From assembly GCA_003213115.1 (NCBI GenBank), contig QCNU01000001.1:62001-126000 (forward strand): a stretch of DNA of 64,000 bases. The letters run 5' to 3'. The notes beneath the pieces are model-generated. The model did no database searches, was not told the DNA's origin, and saw only the letters and a list, made by a program, of their open reading frames with translations. A program made the position numbers and the translations under genes. Position 1 is the stretch's first letter. The number at the start of each line of letters is the position of its first letter. The stretch comes from Pelagibacteraceae bacterium AG-426-L23 (lineage in GTDB: Bacteria > Pseudomonadota > Alphaproteobacteria > Pelagibacterales > Pelagibacteraceae). Below are positions 43,766 through 54,364 of the stretch, in pieces.

Positions 43766-44079
43766 TTTCTAATTTCATTTAAAATTGATTGTTCAGCAGA
43801 AGATGAAGATTTTCTATTTACTTTATTTTTATTTGATGCTTTGAGTAATTTCTCCATATTGTTTTCATTTTCTTGTTTATTAGAAGATAGTGATCCAGGT
43901 TCAGGAATACTTTTGTAATCCGGTGGTTCAGTTAATGGTCCTCTCTTTTTAACCAAAAACTCATCAGTAGTTTTTCTTTTTTCATTTTTTAAGACCTCTC
44001 CTGCCTCTTGAAGAGAGGTGCATGAAGTAGTGCAGATAATTACAAAAATATATAAGAAAACAATGCTAATTTTTTTCAT
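43762..44079 (-). CDS. bamF: BamF-like (DUF3035) outer-membrane lipoprotein
   Basis: A 105-residue lipoprotein with a signal sequence (IVFLYIFVIICTTSC) and the probable lipidated Cys near residue 20. The conserved DUF3035 core is TDEFLVKKRGPLTEPPDY followed by a proline-containing stretch. In alphaproteobacteria this family has been named BamF, a component of the beta-barrel assembly machine. It lies right after lspA, the lipoprotein signal peptidase that would process it. Confidence 0.8.
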   Translation of the reverse strand: MKKISIVFLYIFVIICTTSCTSLQEAGEVLKNEKRKTTDEFLVKKRGPLTEPPDYKSIPEPGSLSSNKQENENNMEKLLKASNKNKVNRKSSSSAEQSILNEIRK

Positions 44080-44572
44080 TTTTCTTCAAAAATACCTCGT
44101 TTAACAAAATTAAAATAATGCCTAATGAAATAAATATATCCGCAATATTAAAAGTAAACCAGTGATAGTCATTAAAATGTATATCAATAAAATCTGGAAC
44201 TGAAAAATATAGAACTCTATCATATAGATTTCCAAGCGCTCCTCCTAAAACTAAAGAAAGAAAAAATTTATCCATATTACTAGATTTTATTATAAGATAA
44301 ATTATCGCTAAAATAACAAAGAATATTACTAAAGAAATAAAATGATACCAAATTCCTGCATCAAGATTTAATAAACCAAATCCAATACCACTATTCCATA
44401 CAAGTTCTAAATTTAAGTAATCATTTATATAAACACTTTTATTATCACTCAAAACTAAATTAATAATTTTAATTTTAGAAAATCTGTCCGCAATAAAAAT
44501 TAAAACTATAACAAAAAAATTAAAAATATTTACTTTGTTAAAAATTTTATGTTTTAGTTCAATCATTGTCAT
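44066..44572 (-). CDS. lspA: Lipoprotein signal peptidase
   Basis: LspA cleaves signal peptides of lipoproteins after lipid attachment. The 168-residue membrane protein has VLIFIADRFSKI, the NSGIGFGLL stretch, and both catalytic aspartate motifs GGALGNLYDRV and FTFNIADIFISLG. An ATG two codons downstream (44566) is also possible. It overlaps ileS by four bases and bamF by 14, in the usual ribF-ileS-lspA order. Confidence 0.95.
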   Translation of the reverse strand: MTMIELKHKIFNKVNIFNFFVIVLIFIADRFSKIKIINLVLSDNKSVYINDYLNLELVWNSGIGFGLLNLDAGIWYHFISLVIFFVILAIIYLIIKSSNMDKFFLSLVLGGALGNLYDRVLYFSVPDFIDIHFNDYHWFTFNIADIFISLGIILILLNEVFLKKNEKN

Positions 44573-47310
44573 TGTGGCAATTTTTGTACTTCATCACATC
44601 TGTTACATTTATTTTGAATTATTTTCCAGCATCTTGGACATTTTGTTCCATTAGATTTTTTTACTAATATTTTAATACCTTCTTCCTTTTTCTTATTCTT
44701 AAATTTTTGGGCCTTGGACGTTATGAAATATTCAGCTAAATCAAGACCATCTAATAGATTATATTCATTAGTATTAACAAAAATTTCAATTTCTGCCTCT
44801 AGGCTTGAACCAATTTCTTTGTTGGCTCTTTTCTCCTCTATAGCAACATTTGCTTCTTGTTTAATTTTAAATAAATCTTTCCATTTATTATCTAATTTAA
44901 GATCTTTCCAGGTTTCTGGAATTTTTACAAAAGTTTTTTCATGAATAGTGTCGTCCGTTTTATTTATCAAACTGAATATTTCATCTGTAGTGAAAACAAA
45001 TATTGGCGCAAACCATTTTAATAAACATTCAAGAACTATATTTAAAACCTTGATACATGCTTTTCGTTTTGTGGACTCTAAACTATCACAATAGAGAGTA
45101 TCTTTTCTTATATCAAAATAAAAAGATGAAAGGTCAAGGGTACAAAAATTTAACAGTTCTTTATAAATTTTATGAAAATTATAGTTTTTTAAATTTTCTT
45201 TAATCGACTGATCTACAAAAAATAACCTATTTAAAATATATCTTTCTAACTCTGGAAAATCTTTTATTTCTACGTCATTTATATTTTGCGGTTCAAAATT
45301 ATCTTTAATATTTCCTAGTATAAATCTAAAGGTATTTCTTATCTTCCTATATGACTCAGCGTGTTGGGCTAAAATCGTTTTATCGATCCTTAAATCTTCT
45401 GCATAATCTGAAGCACAAACCCATGCTCTCAATATATCAGCTCCGTAATTCTTTAAAATATCTTCAGGTAATATTACATTTCCAGCGGACTTAGACATTT
45501 TCATTCCTTTACCGTCTACTACGAAACCATGGGATAAAATACTTTCAAAGGGAGCTTTGCCTCTTGTTCCGCATGACTCTAGTAAAGAAGAATGAAACCA
45601 ACCCCTGTGTTGATCAGATCCCTCCAAATACATGTCTGCAGGCCATTTTAAATCTTTTCTTTGCTCTAATACAAAACTATGAGTAGATCCACTATCAAAC
45701 CAAACTTCAACGATATCATTCAATTTATCAAAATCCTTTTCGCTATAATCGTCTCCTAAAAATCTTTTGGACTTTTCTGTGAACCAACAATCAGAGCCTT
45801 CTTTTTCATATATATCAGCAATCCTATCTATGACTTTTTTATCTCTAAGAGGTTCTTTTGTTTTTTTATTTATAAAAATAGGAAGTGGAACGCCCCAAAC
45901 TCTTTGTCGTGAAACGCACCAGTCAGGTCTACCTTCAATCATAGATAAAAGCCGCTCCTTTCCTTTAACGGGATAAAAATCTGTTTCGTTTATTGCTTTT
46001 AATGCCTTCTTTCTTAAAGAATTAATTTCCATTGAAATGAACCACTGAGGCGTAGCTCTATAAATTAAGGGAGCTTTTGATCTCCAAGAATGAGGATAAC
46101 TATGTTGTAATTTATCATTTTTTAATAACTTTTTTTGTTCTCTAAGATTATCTATAACAATGGGATCTGCTTTAAACACATGTGTTTTTTCAAAATATGG
46201 TATCTCTTTGGTGTAATATCCTGAGTCATCTACCGTGTATTTTGACTCAATATTATTTTTTAGGCATAAATTAAAATCATCAACACCATGACTTGGAGCG
46301 CAATGAACAATACCTGTTCCTTGCTCGAGAGTGACAAATCTTGCATCAAACATTGGTACATCATAGTCGTATCCTAATTTCAAAAAAGGGTGGCTACATA
46401 TTGTTTTATTTAATTCGGATCCCTTAAAATTTTTTATAACTTTAAACTTTTCTAAACCACAAGACTCGGTAACAGATTTAATTAATTCTTTAGCTATAAC
46501 AATTTTTTTTTCTTTAAAATTATCTAACCCTTCAATTTCGATTAGGGAATAATCAAGGGAACTATTAAATGCTAGAGCTTTATTAGCTGGTATAGTCCAA
46601 GGAGTTGTGGTCCAAATTACAATATTGGCATCTTTTAAAAAGTCTTTGTCTGTTTTTTTGATCTTGAAAGCTGCATAAATTGTATTAGATGTGTGATCCT
46701 TATATTCTACCTCAGCATCGGCTAATGCAGTTTTTTCTACAGTAGACCAAAGTACTGGTTTAAAACCTTGATATAAACTTTTATCTAATAAAAATTTTCC
46801 AAGCTCACGAACTATTTGTGCTTCTCCATTAAAACTCATCGTGGAATAATAATTATCAAAATCTCCAACTACGCCTAATCTTTTAAATTCTTTAGTTTGT
46901 ATCTCAATCCATTTTTTAGCAAAATCTCTGCATTCACTCCTGAAATCTTTTATTGGTACCTCGTCTTTATTTTTTTTATTTTTTTTATATAACTCCTCAA
47001 TCTTCCACTCAATAGGAAGCCCATGGCAATCCCAACCTGGAACGTAAATAGAATCTTTCCCCTGCATTTGATGAAATCTTGTAACCATATCTTTTAAAAT
47101 TTTATTTAATGCTGTTCCCATATGGATATGTCCGTTGGCATACGGAGGGCCATCGTGCAAAACAAACTTTTCTCTGCCTTTTGATATCTTTCTTAATTTC
47201 TCGTACATTTTATTTTTTTCCCATTTCTCCAAAATTCCTGGTTCTTTGGAGGGTAAATTAGCTTTCATTGAAAAAGCTGTTTTTGGAAGCTGTAAACTAT
47301 CTTTTGACAT
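44569..47310 (-). CDS. ileS: Isoleucyl-tRNA synthetase
   Basis: A 913-residue class I synthetase. It has the HIGH-type motif PPYANGHIHMGTALNKILKD near residue 55, WDCHGLPIEWKIEE, the editing domain with TTPWTIPANKALAF, FDSGSTHSFVL, the KMSKS motif GMKMSKSAGNVILP near residue 595 and a C-terminal zinc finger CPRCWKIIQNKCNRC. It starts one base after ribF ends and is coupled to lspA. Confidence 0.97.
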   Translation of the reverse strand: MSKDSLQLPKTAFSMKANLPSKEPGILEKWEKNKMYEKLRKISKGREKFVLHDGPPYANGHIHMGTALNKILKDMVTRFHQMQGKDSIYVPGWDCHGLPIEWKIEELYKKNKKNKDEVPIKDFRSECRDFAKKWIEIQTKEFKRLGVVGDFDNYYSTMSFNGEAQIVRELGKFLLDKSLYQGFKPVLWSTVEKTALADAEVEYKDHTSNTIYAAFKIKKTDKDFLKDANIVIWTTTPWTIPANKALAFNSSLDYSLIEIEGLDNFKEKKIVIAKELIKSVTESCGLEKFKVIKNFKGSELNKTICSHPFLKLGYDYDVPMFDARFVTLEQGTGIVHCAPSHGVDDFNLCLKNNIESKYTVDDSGYYTKEIPYFEKTHVFKADPIVIDNLREQKKLLKNDKLQHSYPHSWRSKAPLIYRATPQWFISMEINSLRKKALKAINETDFYPVKGKERLLSMIEGRPDWCVSRQRVWGVPLPIFINKKTKEPLRDKKVIDRIADIYEKEGSDCWFTEKSKRFLGDDYSEKDFDKLNDIVEVWFDSGSTHSFVLEQRKDLKWPADMYLEGSDQHRGWFHSSLLESCGTRGKAPFESILSHGFVVDGKGMKMSKSAGNVILPEDILKNYGADILRAWVCASDYAEDLRIDKTILAQHAESYRKIRNTFRFILGNIKDNFEPQNINDVEIKDFPELERYILNRLFFVDQSIKENLKNYNFHKIYKELLNFCTLDLSSFYFDIRKDTLYCDSLESTKRKACIKVLNIVLECLLKWFAPIFVFTTDEIFSLINKTDDTIHEKTFVKIPETWKDLKLDNKWKDLFKIKQEANVAIEEKRANKEIGSSLEAEIEIFVNTNEYNLLDGLDLAEYFITSKAQKFKNKKKEEGIKILVKKSNGTKCPRCWKIIQNKCNRCDEVQKLPQ

Positions 47311-48219
47311 TTAATTTTTGGCTTTTTGAATATCTTTTTTAATTTGCATTTTAAGTTGATTGATATTTCTAAATTTTTTTTCTCCTCTAATAAATTTTGT
47401 AAAACTAACTCTTAGTTTCTTTTTATATAAATTTTTTTTAATTCCAAATATATTTACCTCTAAAAGCAAACTCTTTCCATTAAACGTTGGTCTATATCCA
47501 ATATTAGCAATACCTTTTCTCTTAAATTTATCAGTTTCAGCTAATATTGAATAGACGCCTAATTTTGGAATTATATAATCTTTTAATCTTATATTGCATG
47601 TTGGAAAACCAATTTTTCTTCCTCTTTTTCTCCCCTTAATAACTGTGCCTTCTATACTCCAATTTCTTCCTAAAAAAGATTTTACTTTTTTTACCATTCC
47701 TAAAGATATTTTTTTCCTTATAAGAGTTGAAGATAAAATCTTATTATTTTTCTTTAAAGGTTTAGAAATAATTGTTTTATAAGAATAAATATTTTCATTT
47801 TGTTTCAAAGTTTCTATGTTGCCTTTTCTTTTTTTACCAAAACGAAAGTTTCTGCTAACAAATATATATTTACAGTTAAGGCTTTTAAAAAGAATTTTTT
47901 TTATAAATGCTAATGGATTTTGACTTGAAAACTTTTTATTAAATTTTATAATTAACAAAAAATCTAATTTTAACTTTTTTAATCCTAATATTTTTTGGTT
48001 TAAATTGTTTATCCTGTGATTTTTAATTTGCTTATTAAAAAACATTACAGGAACAGGTTCAAATGTAACTACACCAAATTTTAGATTATTCTTTTTTGCT
48101 TTTAATCTTGCTTGTTTTAAAACTCTTCGGTGCCCCAAATGAATGCCGTCAAAGTTTCCAATTGCTATAACAGATTTTTTAAATTTTTTCTGTATTTTAA
48201 GATTTCTTTTAACTATCAT
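47311..48219 (-). CDS. ribF: Bifunctional riboflavin kinase / FMN adenylyltransferase
   Basis: RibF makes FMN and FAD from riboflavin. The 302-residue protein has the N-terminal nucleotidyltransferase motif SVIAIGNFDGIHLGHRRVL-like start, seen as AIGNFDGIHLGHRRVLKQAR, then SSTLIRKKISLG, and the C-terminal kinase domain GTVIKGRKRGRKIGFPTCNI. I use the ATG at 48219, two bases after the stop of the HAD gene; a TTG three codons earlier is less likely. Protein length and order are standard. Confidence 0.94.
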   Translation of the reverse strand: MIVKRNLKIQKKFKKSVIAIGNFDGIHLGHRRVLKQARLKAKKNNLKFGVVTFEPVPVMFFNKQIKNHRINNLNQKILGLKKLKLDFLLIIKFNKKFSSQNPLAFIKKILFKSLNCKYIFVSRNFRFGKKRKGNIETLKQNENIYSYKTIISKPLKKNNKILSSTLIRKKISLGMVKKVKSFLGRNWSIEGTVIKGRKRGRKIGFPTCNIRLKDYIIPKLGVYSILAETDKFKRKGIANIGYRPTFNGKSLLLEVNIFGIKKNLYKKKLRVSFTKFIRGEKKFRNINQLKMQIKKDIQKAKN

Positions 48220-48221
48220 TT

Positions 48222-49028
48222 TTACCAAATAAGTTCGCTTTGAAAGTAGTTTGATCTTACGTTGTATTTTTTTAACAATTTTTCCAACTCATGTTCTTCT
48301 TTAAATTCAGATCTATGCACTCCATTGGTAATAAATAAAGAATCTAAATTTAAATTATTTGCACCTTTTATATCTGTATTTAAATTATCTCCTATGACAA
48401 GAGTTTTTTCATTTTTTTTTAAACAGTTATTGTATACCTCTGGATATGGTTTTCCAAAGTATACAACTTCTCCCCCTAAGGAACTAAAAACTTGAGCTAT
48501 ACTTCCTGCACAAAGTTCAACTTTATTTCCTCTGTGAACAATTAAGTCGGGATTGGTACAAATTAGTTTTTTTTTAATATGGTCTTTTAGAAGCTGCTTG
48601 TAAAAACTTAAATTTTCTTCCTGATCATCAAATAAGCCTGTGCATAAAATAAAATCACATTTATCAATAGATGTTTTGTTTTTCTCCCATTCAACAAATA
48701 TAGAGTTATCTCTTTCTGGACCAAGATGAAAAAAATTAATACCAAACTTTTTAGTTTTCAATGAGTCTCTGGCTATTTCGCCAGAAGTAAAAATATTATT
48801 AAAGTATTTTTTATCCATATTTAATTTCTTTAGAAATTTAATTACACTTTTGTTAGGTCTTGGTGCATTAGTTAAAAAAACAATTCTTTTTCTATTTTTA
48901 CTCAGATTTTCAACAACTTCTATGGCACCTGAATTAAGTCGAATCCCATTATGCATTACTCCCCATAAATCTATTATGAAAGCATCATAAGAGTTTGAAA
49001 TTACAGAAAAATTCTTTAATTTTTTCAA
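48222..49028 (-). CDS. HAD-superfamily class IIA hydrolase (TIGR01459-like)
   Basis: A 268-residue phosphatase-like protein with the HAD nucleophile motif AFIIDLWGVMHNGIRL, IVFLTNAPRPNKSV, CTNPDLIVHRG, the lysine region YFGKPYPEVYNNCL and the terminal TLVIGDNLNTDIKGANN. A member of this class is found next to ribF in many alphaproteobacteria; the substrate is not known. It is the first gene of the ribF-ileS-lspA strand and is divergent from groES. Confidence 0.88.
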   Translation of the reverse strand: MKKLKNFSVISNSYDAFIIDLWGVMHNGIRLNSGAIEVVENLSKNRKRIVFLTNAPRPNKSVIKFLKKLNMDKKYFNNIFTSGEIARDSLKTKKFGINFFHLGPERDNSIFVEWEKNKTSIDKCDFILCTGLFDDQEENLSFYKQLLKDHIKKKLICTNPDLIVHRGNKVELCAGSIAQVFSSLGGEVVYFGKPYPEVYNNCLKKNEKTLVIGDNLNTDIKGANNLNLDSLFITNGVHRSEFKEEHELEKLLKKYNVRSNYFQSELIW

Positions 49029-49119
49029 TTTTAAAGGTCCTTTTTTAAGTATTTATAGAAAAGTTAACAAAATATAGCAATATTGGCCTTTTTTTATCTA
49101 ATTAAAAAGTTATTTAACA

Positions 49120-49147
49120 CTTGAAATTTAATCATAAAATACCATAT
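49120..49147 (+). promoter_or_regulatory. Candidate heat-shock (RpoH) promoter for groESL
   Basis: CTTGAA (49120-49125), a 16-base spacer and CCATAT (49142-49147) resemble the RpoH consensus CTTGAA / CCCATnT. It lies 34 bases upstream of groES in a 152-base gap. I saw no CIRCE inverted repeat. The rest of the gap (49029-49119) is AT-rich with no further recognisable signal. Confidence 0.5.
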
Positions 49148-49180
49148 CAAACTACAAATAAGAATTTACAGGAGCATAAT

Positions 49181-49474
49181 ATGAAATTTAGACCTTTGCA
49201 TGACAGGGTATTAATTAAAGTTCTTGATAGTGAAGAAAAAACTTCTGGTGGTATAATTATACCAGATACAGCAAAAGAAAAGCCTCAAGAAGGCGAGGTA
49301 GTTGCAGTAGGTTCTGGTGCAAAAACCGAAGATGGTAAAATAATTAAAATGGATGTTAAAGTCGGAGATCGTGTTCTTTTTGGAAAATGGTCTGGAACTG
49401 AAGTTAAAATTGACGGAAAAGAATATAGTATAATGAAAGAGTCCGACATAATGGGAATTTCAAAAAGTAAATAG
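49181..49474 (+). CDS. groES: Co-chaperonin GroES
   Basis: GroES caps the GroEL chamber. The 97-residue protein begins [16 protein letters not shown], has the mobile loop [18 protein letters not shown] and [17 protein letters not shown]. The start is the ATG at 49181, preceded by AGGAG (49170-49174); the upstream in-frame extension lacks similarity. groEL follows 12 bases later. Confidence 0.97.
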   Translation: MKFRPLHDRVLIKVLDSEEKTSGGIIIPDTAKEKPQEGEVVAVGSGAKTEDGKIIKMDVKVGDRVLFGKWSGTEVKIDGKEYSIMKESDIMGISKSK

Positions 49475-51142
<1,668 letters not shown>

Positions 51143-51170
51143 TCCCCATTGTTCTCAAACAAAAATTCAA

Positions 51171-51201
51171 AAAGGGCAGTTTTTACTGCCCTTTTTTTTT
51201 A
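51171..51201 (+). terminator. Intrinsic terminator of groESL
   Basis: AAAGGGCAGT (51171-51180) pairs perfectly with ACTGCCCTTT (51185-51194) across a TTTT loop, and nine or more Ts follow. It lies 28 bases after the groEL stop. This is the only textbook rho-independent terminator I could identify in the window. Confidence 0.93.
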
Positions 51202-51218
51202 TCTTAACAAAAATCATT

Positions 51219-51240
51219 AGTGATGAAGGAATGATGAAGG
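51219..51240 (+). repeat. Paired TGATGAAG repeat, left flank of MORN gene
   Basis: The sequence AGTGATGAAGGAATGATGAAGG holds two TGATGAAG units with a 10- to 11-base period. The 12-mer AGTGATGAAGGA recurs at 52262-52273 on the other side of the MORN gene in the same orientation. Confidence 0.7.
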
Positions 51241-51252
51241 ATTCGAAATTCT

Positions 51253-52206
51253 TTATTTAATTAATTTTCCATTTTTCCAAATACCTTTCTTAGGTTTGGA
51301 GTATTTTGTGTAGTAAGGACCAGTTAATATACCTTTGCCATGATATTTATCATCTTTCCAATATCCAACATATTTATATCCGTGTGGGTAAGTTTGTGTT
51401 CCTTTGCCATGTCGTTTTCCATTTTTTAATTGTCCAACATATTTTTCTCCAGTCGGATATTTATAAGGACCATAATCCCAATCATGTTTTGTTTCATAAA
51501 AATCAGAGGCATACATTGGTTTAAGTTTAATAAAAAATCCTAAAAAATCACCTTCATTAATAACAGAATTTTTCCATGATCGTGTTGAGATAAGATTATA
51601 AATTTGATATTTCCCGTTGGGAACTTTATAAGTTAAAAATTGGGATGTTTGTTTTTTTATATGTATTTTTTCTTTAATAAATTTGTCAAATTTAAGAATA
51701 TTTGAATTATTTTTTTTCTTAAAAAAATCCTGTTCCTCAAAAAAATCTAAAAACTGAACTGGTTCAAATAAGGATATGCATAGAGTGTTATCATTTATAT
51801 CAATAAAATCTATTTTTGGATTTATATCGACAAAACCTAAGGTAAAAAGACCAGTATCAAACCATTTTGAGTTTCCAAAAGGTTCTAATGCTGGTACTAC
51901 ACATATACCAGTTGTATCTCCTGATATATTAAATTCTTTTATATTCCACATGCCAACTTCGCTCATATCTGCATTCCAACTTAATATTTTATTTTTTTTA
52001 ATTTTATGATCAGAAAAAACCCAGATGGATCCATTTTTTTCAAATTGCGAACGAATAGAATAATTCATTTTTTTCATACAATCGTAATTAAAAAGTGATT
52101 TTTTTGATGAAATATGTAAATAATCAAATGCCTTTTCTGAGTATGAATCAAGTTGCCCTAAATATTTGAGAGTTTTTCTTCTTGTGTCCTTTTTCATCAA
52201 AATCAT
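51253..52206 (-). CDS. MORN-repeat protein of unknown function
   Basis: A 317-residue protein. The C-terminal 80 residues contain MORN repeats: YPTGEKYVGQLKNGKRHGKG, YPHGYKYVGYWKDDKYHGKG and a partial unit ending KGIWKNGKLIK. MORN units often bind lipids or scaffold proteins. The N-terminal 230 residues (with WNADMSEVGMWNIKEF and TGLFTLGFVDINPKIDFID) I do not recognise. No signal peptide is seen. GGAG nine bases upstream supports the ATG at 52206. The gene is flanked by short direct repeats and looks accessory compared with its core-genome neighbours. Confidence 0.75.
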   Translation of the reverse strand: MILMKKDTRRKTLKYLGQLDSYSEKAFDYLHISSKKSLFNYDCMKKMNYSIRSQFEKNGSIWVFSDHKIKKNKILSWNADMSEVGMWNIKEFNISGDTTGICVVPALEPFGNSKWFDTGLFTLGFVDINPKIDFIDINDNTLCISLFEPVQFLDFFEEQDFFKKKNNSNILKFDKFIKEKIHIKKQTSQFLTYKVPNGKYQIYNLISTRSWKNSVINEGDFLGFFIKLKPMYASDFYETKHDWDYGPYKYPTGEKYVGQLKNGKRHGKGTQTYPHGYKYVGYWKDDKYHGKGILTGPYYTKYSKPKKGIWKNGKLIK

Positions 52207-52251
52207 TTTAACCTACTCCTCAATGAAGTCATCTTTTGAATTGCTTTAAAT

Positions 52252-52273
52252 AGTGATGAAGAGTGATGAAGGA
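52252..52273 (+). repeat. Paired AGTGATGAAG repeat, right flank of MORN gene
   Basis: Two exact tandem copies of AGTGATGAAG (52252-52261 and 52262-52271) sit in the 125-base gap upstream of the MORN gene. They match the pair at 51219-51240. They may be operators, slippage products or insertion scars. The rest of this gap (52207-52331) has the MORN ribosome site and nothing else I recognise. Confidence 0.75.
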
Positions 52274-52331
52274 ATTTTCAAAATGTTAAGTAAATCAAGT
52301 ATTATTAGAAACCAGTATGAGAATGTAAGTT

Positions 52332-52724
52332 CTACCTACATTTTTTGCACAAACCAAAAAATTCAAGATTATATTTTTTATAAGTCATTCCAGTATTATC
52401 CTCAAAATTTGATAAATACTTAGAAATCTTTGAATTGTTGATTTCAGTTACTTTTTCACAAGACTCACATATAGAAAATGCTGTCGCTTTAGAAATTCTA
52501 CAATAAGAGTTTTTACATGCTACAAAAGCATTTCTACTCTCAACTTTATGGATTTTTCCTAATTTAATTAATTTTTCTAAAGCTCTGTAAACTTGTAATG
52601 GTGCTTTAATACCTTTTTTTTGCACATTAAATAAAATTGAATAAGCTTTTAAAGGTTCTTTTGCCTTTTCAATTATATCTAAAACTATTTGTTGATTTTT
52701 TGAGAGTATTTGAGTTTGTGTCAT
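52332..52724 (-). CDS. zur: Fur-family zinc uptake regulator Zur
   Basis: A 130-residue Fur-family repressor. The N-terminal winged helix includes KAYSILFNVQKKGIKAPLQV and YRALEKLIKLGKIHKVES; the dimerisation domain has SICESCEKV and a terminal FGLCKKC, giving the two CXXC pairs of a structural zinc site. Its position behind znuB and the Zur boxes in the znu promoter identify it as Zur and not Fur. The ATG at 52724 is preferred; a TTG five codons earlier is less likely. Confidence 0.9.
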   Translation of the reverse strand: MTQTQILSKNQQIVLDIIEKAKEPLKAYSILFNVQKKGIKAPLQVYRALEKLIKLGKIHKVESRNAFVACKNSYCRISKATAFSICESCEKVTEINNSKISKYLSNFEDNTGMTYKKYNLEFFGLCKKCR

Positions 52725-52746
52725 TATATATTTTACCAATTCATGT

Positions 52747-53550
52747 TTATTTTTTCAATTCAGAAAATTTTCTAACCTTAATAAGTGAAACTAAAAATAG
52801 AAATAAAGCTGCTGCTATTATTGAAGGACCTGAAGCAGTGTTAAATTCTAAAGAAGAAAACAATCCAATTAATATGGATAACAAGCCACCCACTGTTGAT
52901 AATATTACCATCTGTACGGGATTATTAGAAATATTTCTCGCTAAAGCTGCAGGTATAATGAGCATTCCAGTTATCAAAAGTAGTCCTACTATTTTTATAG
53001 AAATGGCAATAATAGCTGCCATTAAAATTGTAAATATTGCATTATATTTGTCAGGCTTCATTCCCTCAGCTTCTGCTAATTCATAATTTATAGTCGATGC
53101 AAATAGAGGTTTCCAAATTAATTTCAAAACTAGAAGAATAAATGCCCCACCTACCCAAATAAATAATAAATCATTTTCATCTACGGCAAGTATATCGCCA
53201 AACAATAATCCCATTACATCAAATCGAATTGTTGTTAAAAATCCAATTATAACAAGACCAATTGCCAAGGATGAGTGTGCTAACAATCCTAATAAAGCAT
53301 CGTTAGGTAGATTTGTTTTTTTTTGGAGTTGTAAGAGAAAAATTGCTAGCACTGCAGATATTAAAAAAACAGAAAAAGCTATATTAATTTCAAAAACTAA
53401 AGCCATTGTTACACCTAATAAAGCTGAATGAGCTAAAGTACCTGCAAAAAAAGATAGACGTCTCCAAACTACGAAACATCCTAAAGGTCCAGTAATTAAA
53501 GCTATTCCAACACCTGCTAGTAACGCTCTTATAAAAAAATCATTAAGCAT
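52747..53550 (-). CDS. znuB: Zinc ABC transporter permease
   Basis: A 267-residue membrane permease for Zn2+ import. It has GPLGCFVVWRRLSFFAGTLA followed by HSALLGV, typical of the ABC-3 family, and LLITGMLIIPAALARNIS near residue 190. It follows znuC by one base and precedes zur by 22 bases, forming znuC-znuB-zur on the minus strand. Confidence 0.93.
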   Translation of the reverse strand: MLNDFFIRALLAGVGIALITGPLGCFVVWRRLSFFAGTLAHSALLGVTMALVFEINIAFSVFLISAVLAIFLLQLQKKTNLPNDALLGLLAHSSLAIGLVIIGFLTTIRFDVMGLLFGDILAVDENDLLFIWVGGAFILLVLKLIWKPLFASTINYELAEAEGMKPDKYNAIFTILMAAIIAISIKIVGLLLITGMLIIPAALARNISNNPVQMVILSTVGGLLSILIGLFSSLEFNTASGPSIIAAALFLFLVSLIKVRKFSELKK

Positions 53551-53551
53551 A

Positions 53552-54295
53552 TTATTTATTGTCTATTGTTCCATCTTGGGAATGAGTATGGTCATGCTTA
53601 TGTTCATAAAGAGATAAGATATTAGATGCTCGATCTCCAAATAATTCTCTGTATTTATCGTTTTGAACAACTACTTGAGGTGTCCCAGAACAACAGACAT
53701 GTCCATTTAGACATACTACAAAATCGGTAGCAGACATTACTACGTGTAAGTCATGCGAAATTAAGAGTATTCCACAATCCAATTTTTCTGAAATTTTTTT
53801 AATTAATTCATATAATGCAATCTCTCCTTTGAAATCTACTCCTTGAACAGGTTCATCTAATACTAAAAGTTCTGGTTCTTTTGAAATTGCTCTAGCAATT
53901 AAAACTCTTTGAAACTCACCGCCGGATAAATTACTTAAACTTTTATTTTTTAAATGATTAACGCCAGTTAAATTTAAAGAAATATCTATTTGATCTTCGG
54001 TTAAATTTTCCGTCAAATTCATGAAATCAATTACTCTAATAGGCAATGTCCAATCTATGGAGATTTTTTGAGGAACGTAGCCTACTTTTTTGGTGAACTT
54101 TTGAACTCTTCCATCTATATTTTTGTAAATACCTAAGGCAATTTTTGCAGTAGTTGATTTTCCTGATCCATTTGGTCCGATTAGAGTTACTATTTGACCT
54201 TTTTTAATTTCCAAGGAGACACCTCGAACCAGCGGTTTGCCATTTATAGAAATTCCAGCATTCTCAACTTTGAGTAGTATTTTTTTATCATTCAT
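53552..54295 (-). CDS. znuC: Zinc ABC transporter ATP-binding protein
   Basis: A 247-residue ATPase with Walker A LIGPNGSGKSTTAKI near residue 40, signature NLSGGEFQRVLIARA near 130, Walker B ELLVLDEPVQGVDF and the switch His in ILLISHDLHVVM. The C-terminus is His-rich (EHKHDHTHSQDG), which could sense or hold zinc. It is divergent from znuA across the twin Zur operators. Confidence 0.93.
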   Translation of the reverse strand: MNDKKILLKVENAGISINGKPLVRGVSLEIKKGQIVTLIGPNGSGKSTTAKIALGIYKNIDGRVQKFTKKVGYVPQKISIDWTLPIRVIDFMNLTENLTEDQIDISLNLTGVNHLKNKSLSNLSGGEFQRVLIARAISKEPELLVLDEPVQGVDFKGEIALYELIKKISEKLDCGILLISHDLHVVMSATDFVVCLNGHVCCSGTPQVVVQNDKYRELFGDRASNILSLYEHKHDHTHSQDGTIDNK

Positions 54296-54317
54296 AATAA
54301 AGCTCTTGACCTTAAAA

Positions 54318-54351
54318 GTGTTATATTATAACAAACGTTATATTATAACAC
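54318..54351 (+). promoter_or_regulatory. Twin Zur operators between znuC and znuA
   Basis: Two identical 13-base palindromes, GTTATATTATAAC, lie at 54320-54332 and 54337-54349, separated by AAAC. With their flanks each is close to the Zur box TGTTATAATATAACA known from proteobacteria. They fill the divergent promoter gap (54296-54352) and almost touch the first znuA ATG, so bound Zur would block both transcripts. The Zur gene is 1.6 kb away in the same locus. Confidence 0.88.
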
Positions 54352-54364
54352 TATGTTAAACAAT

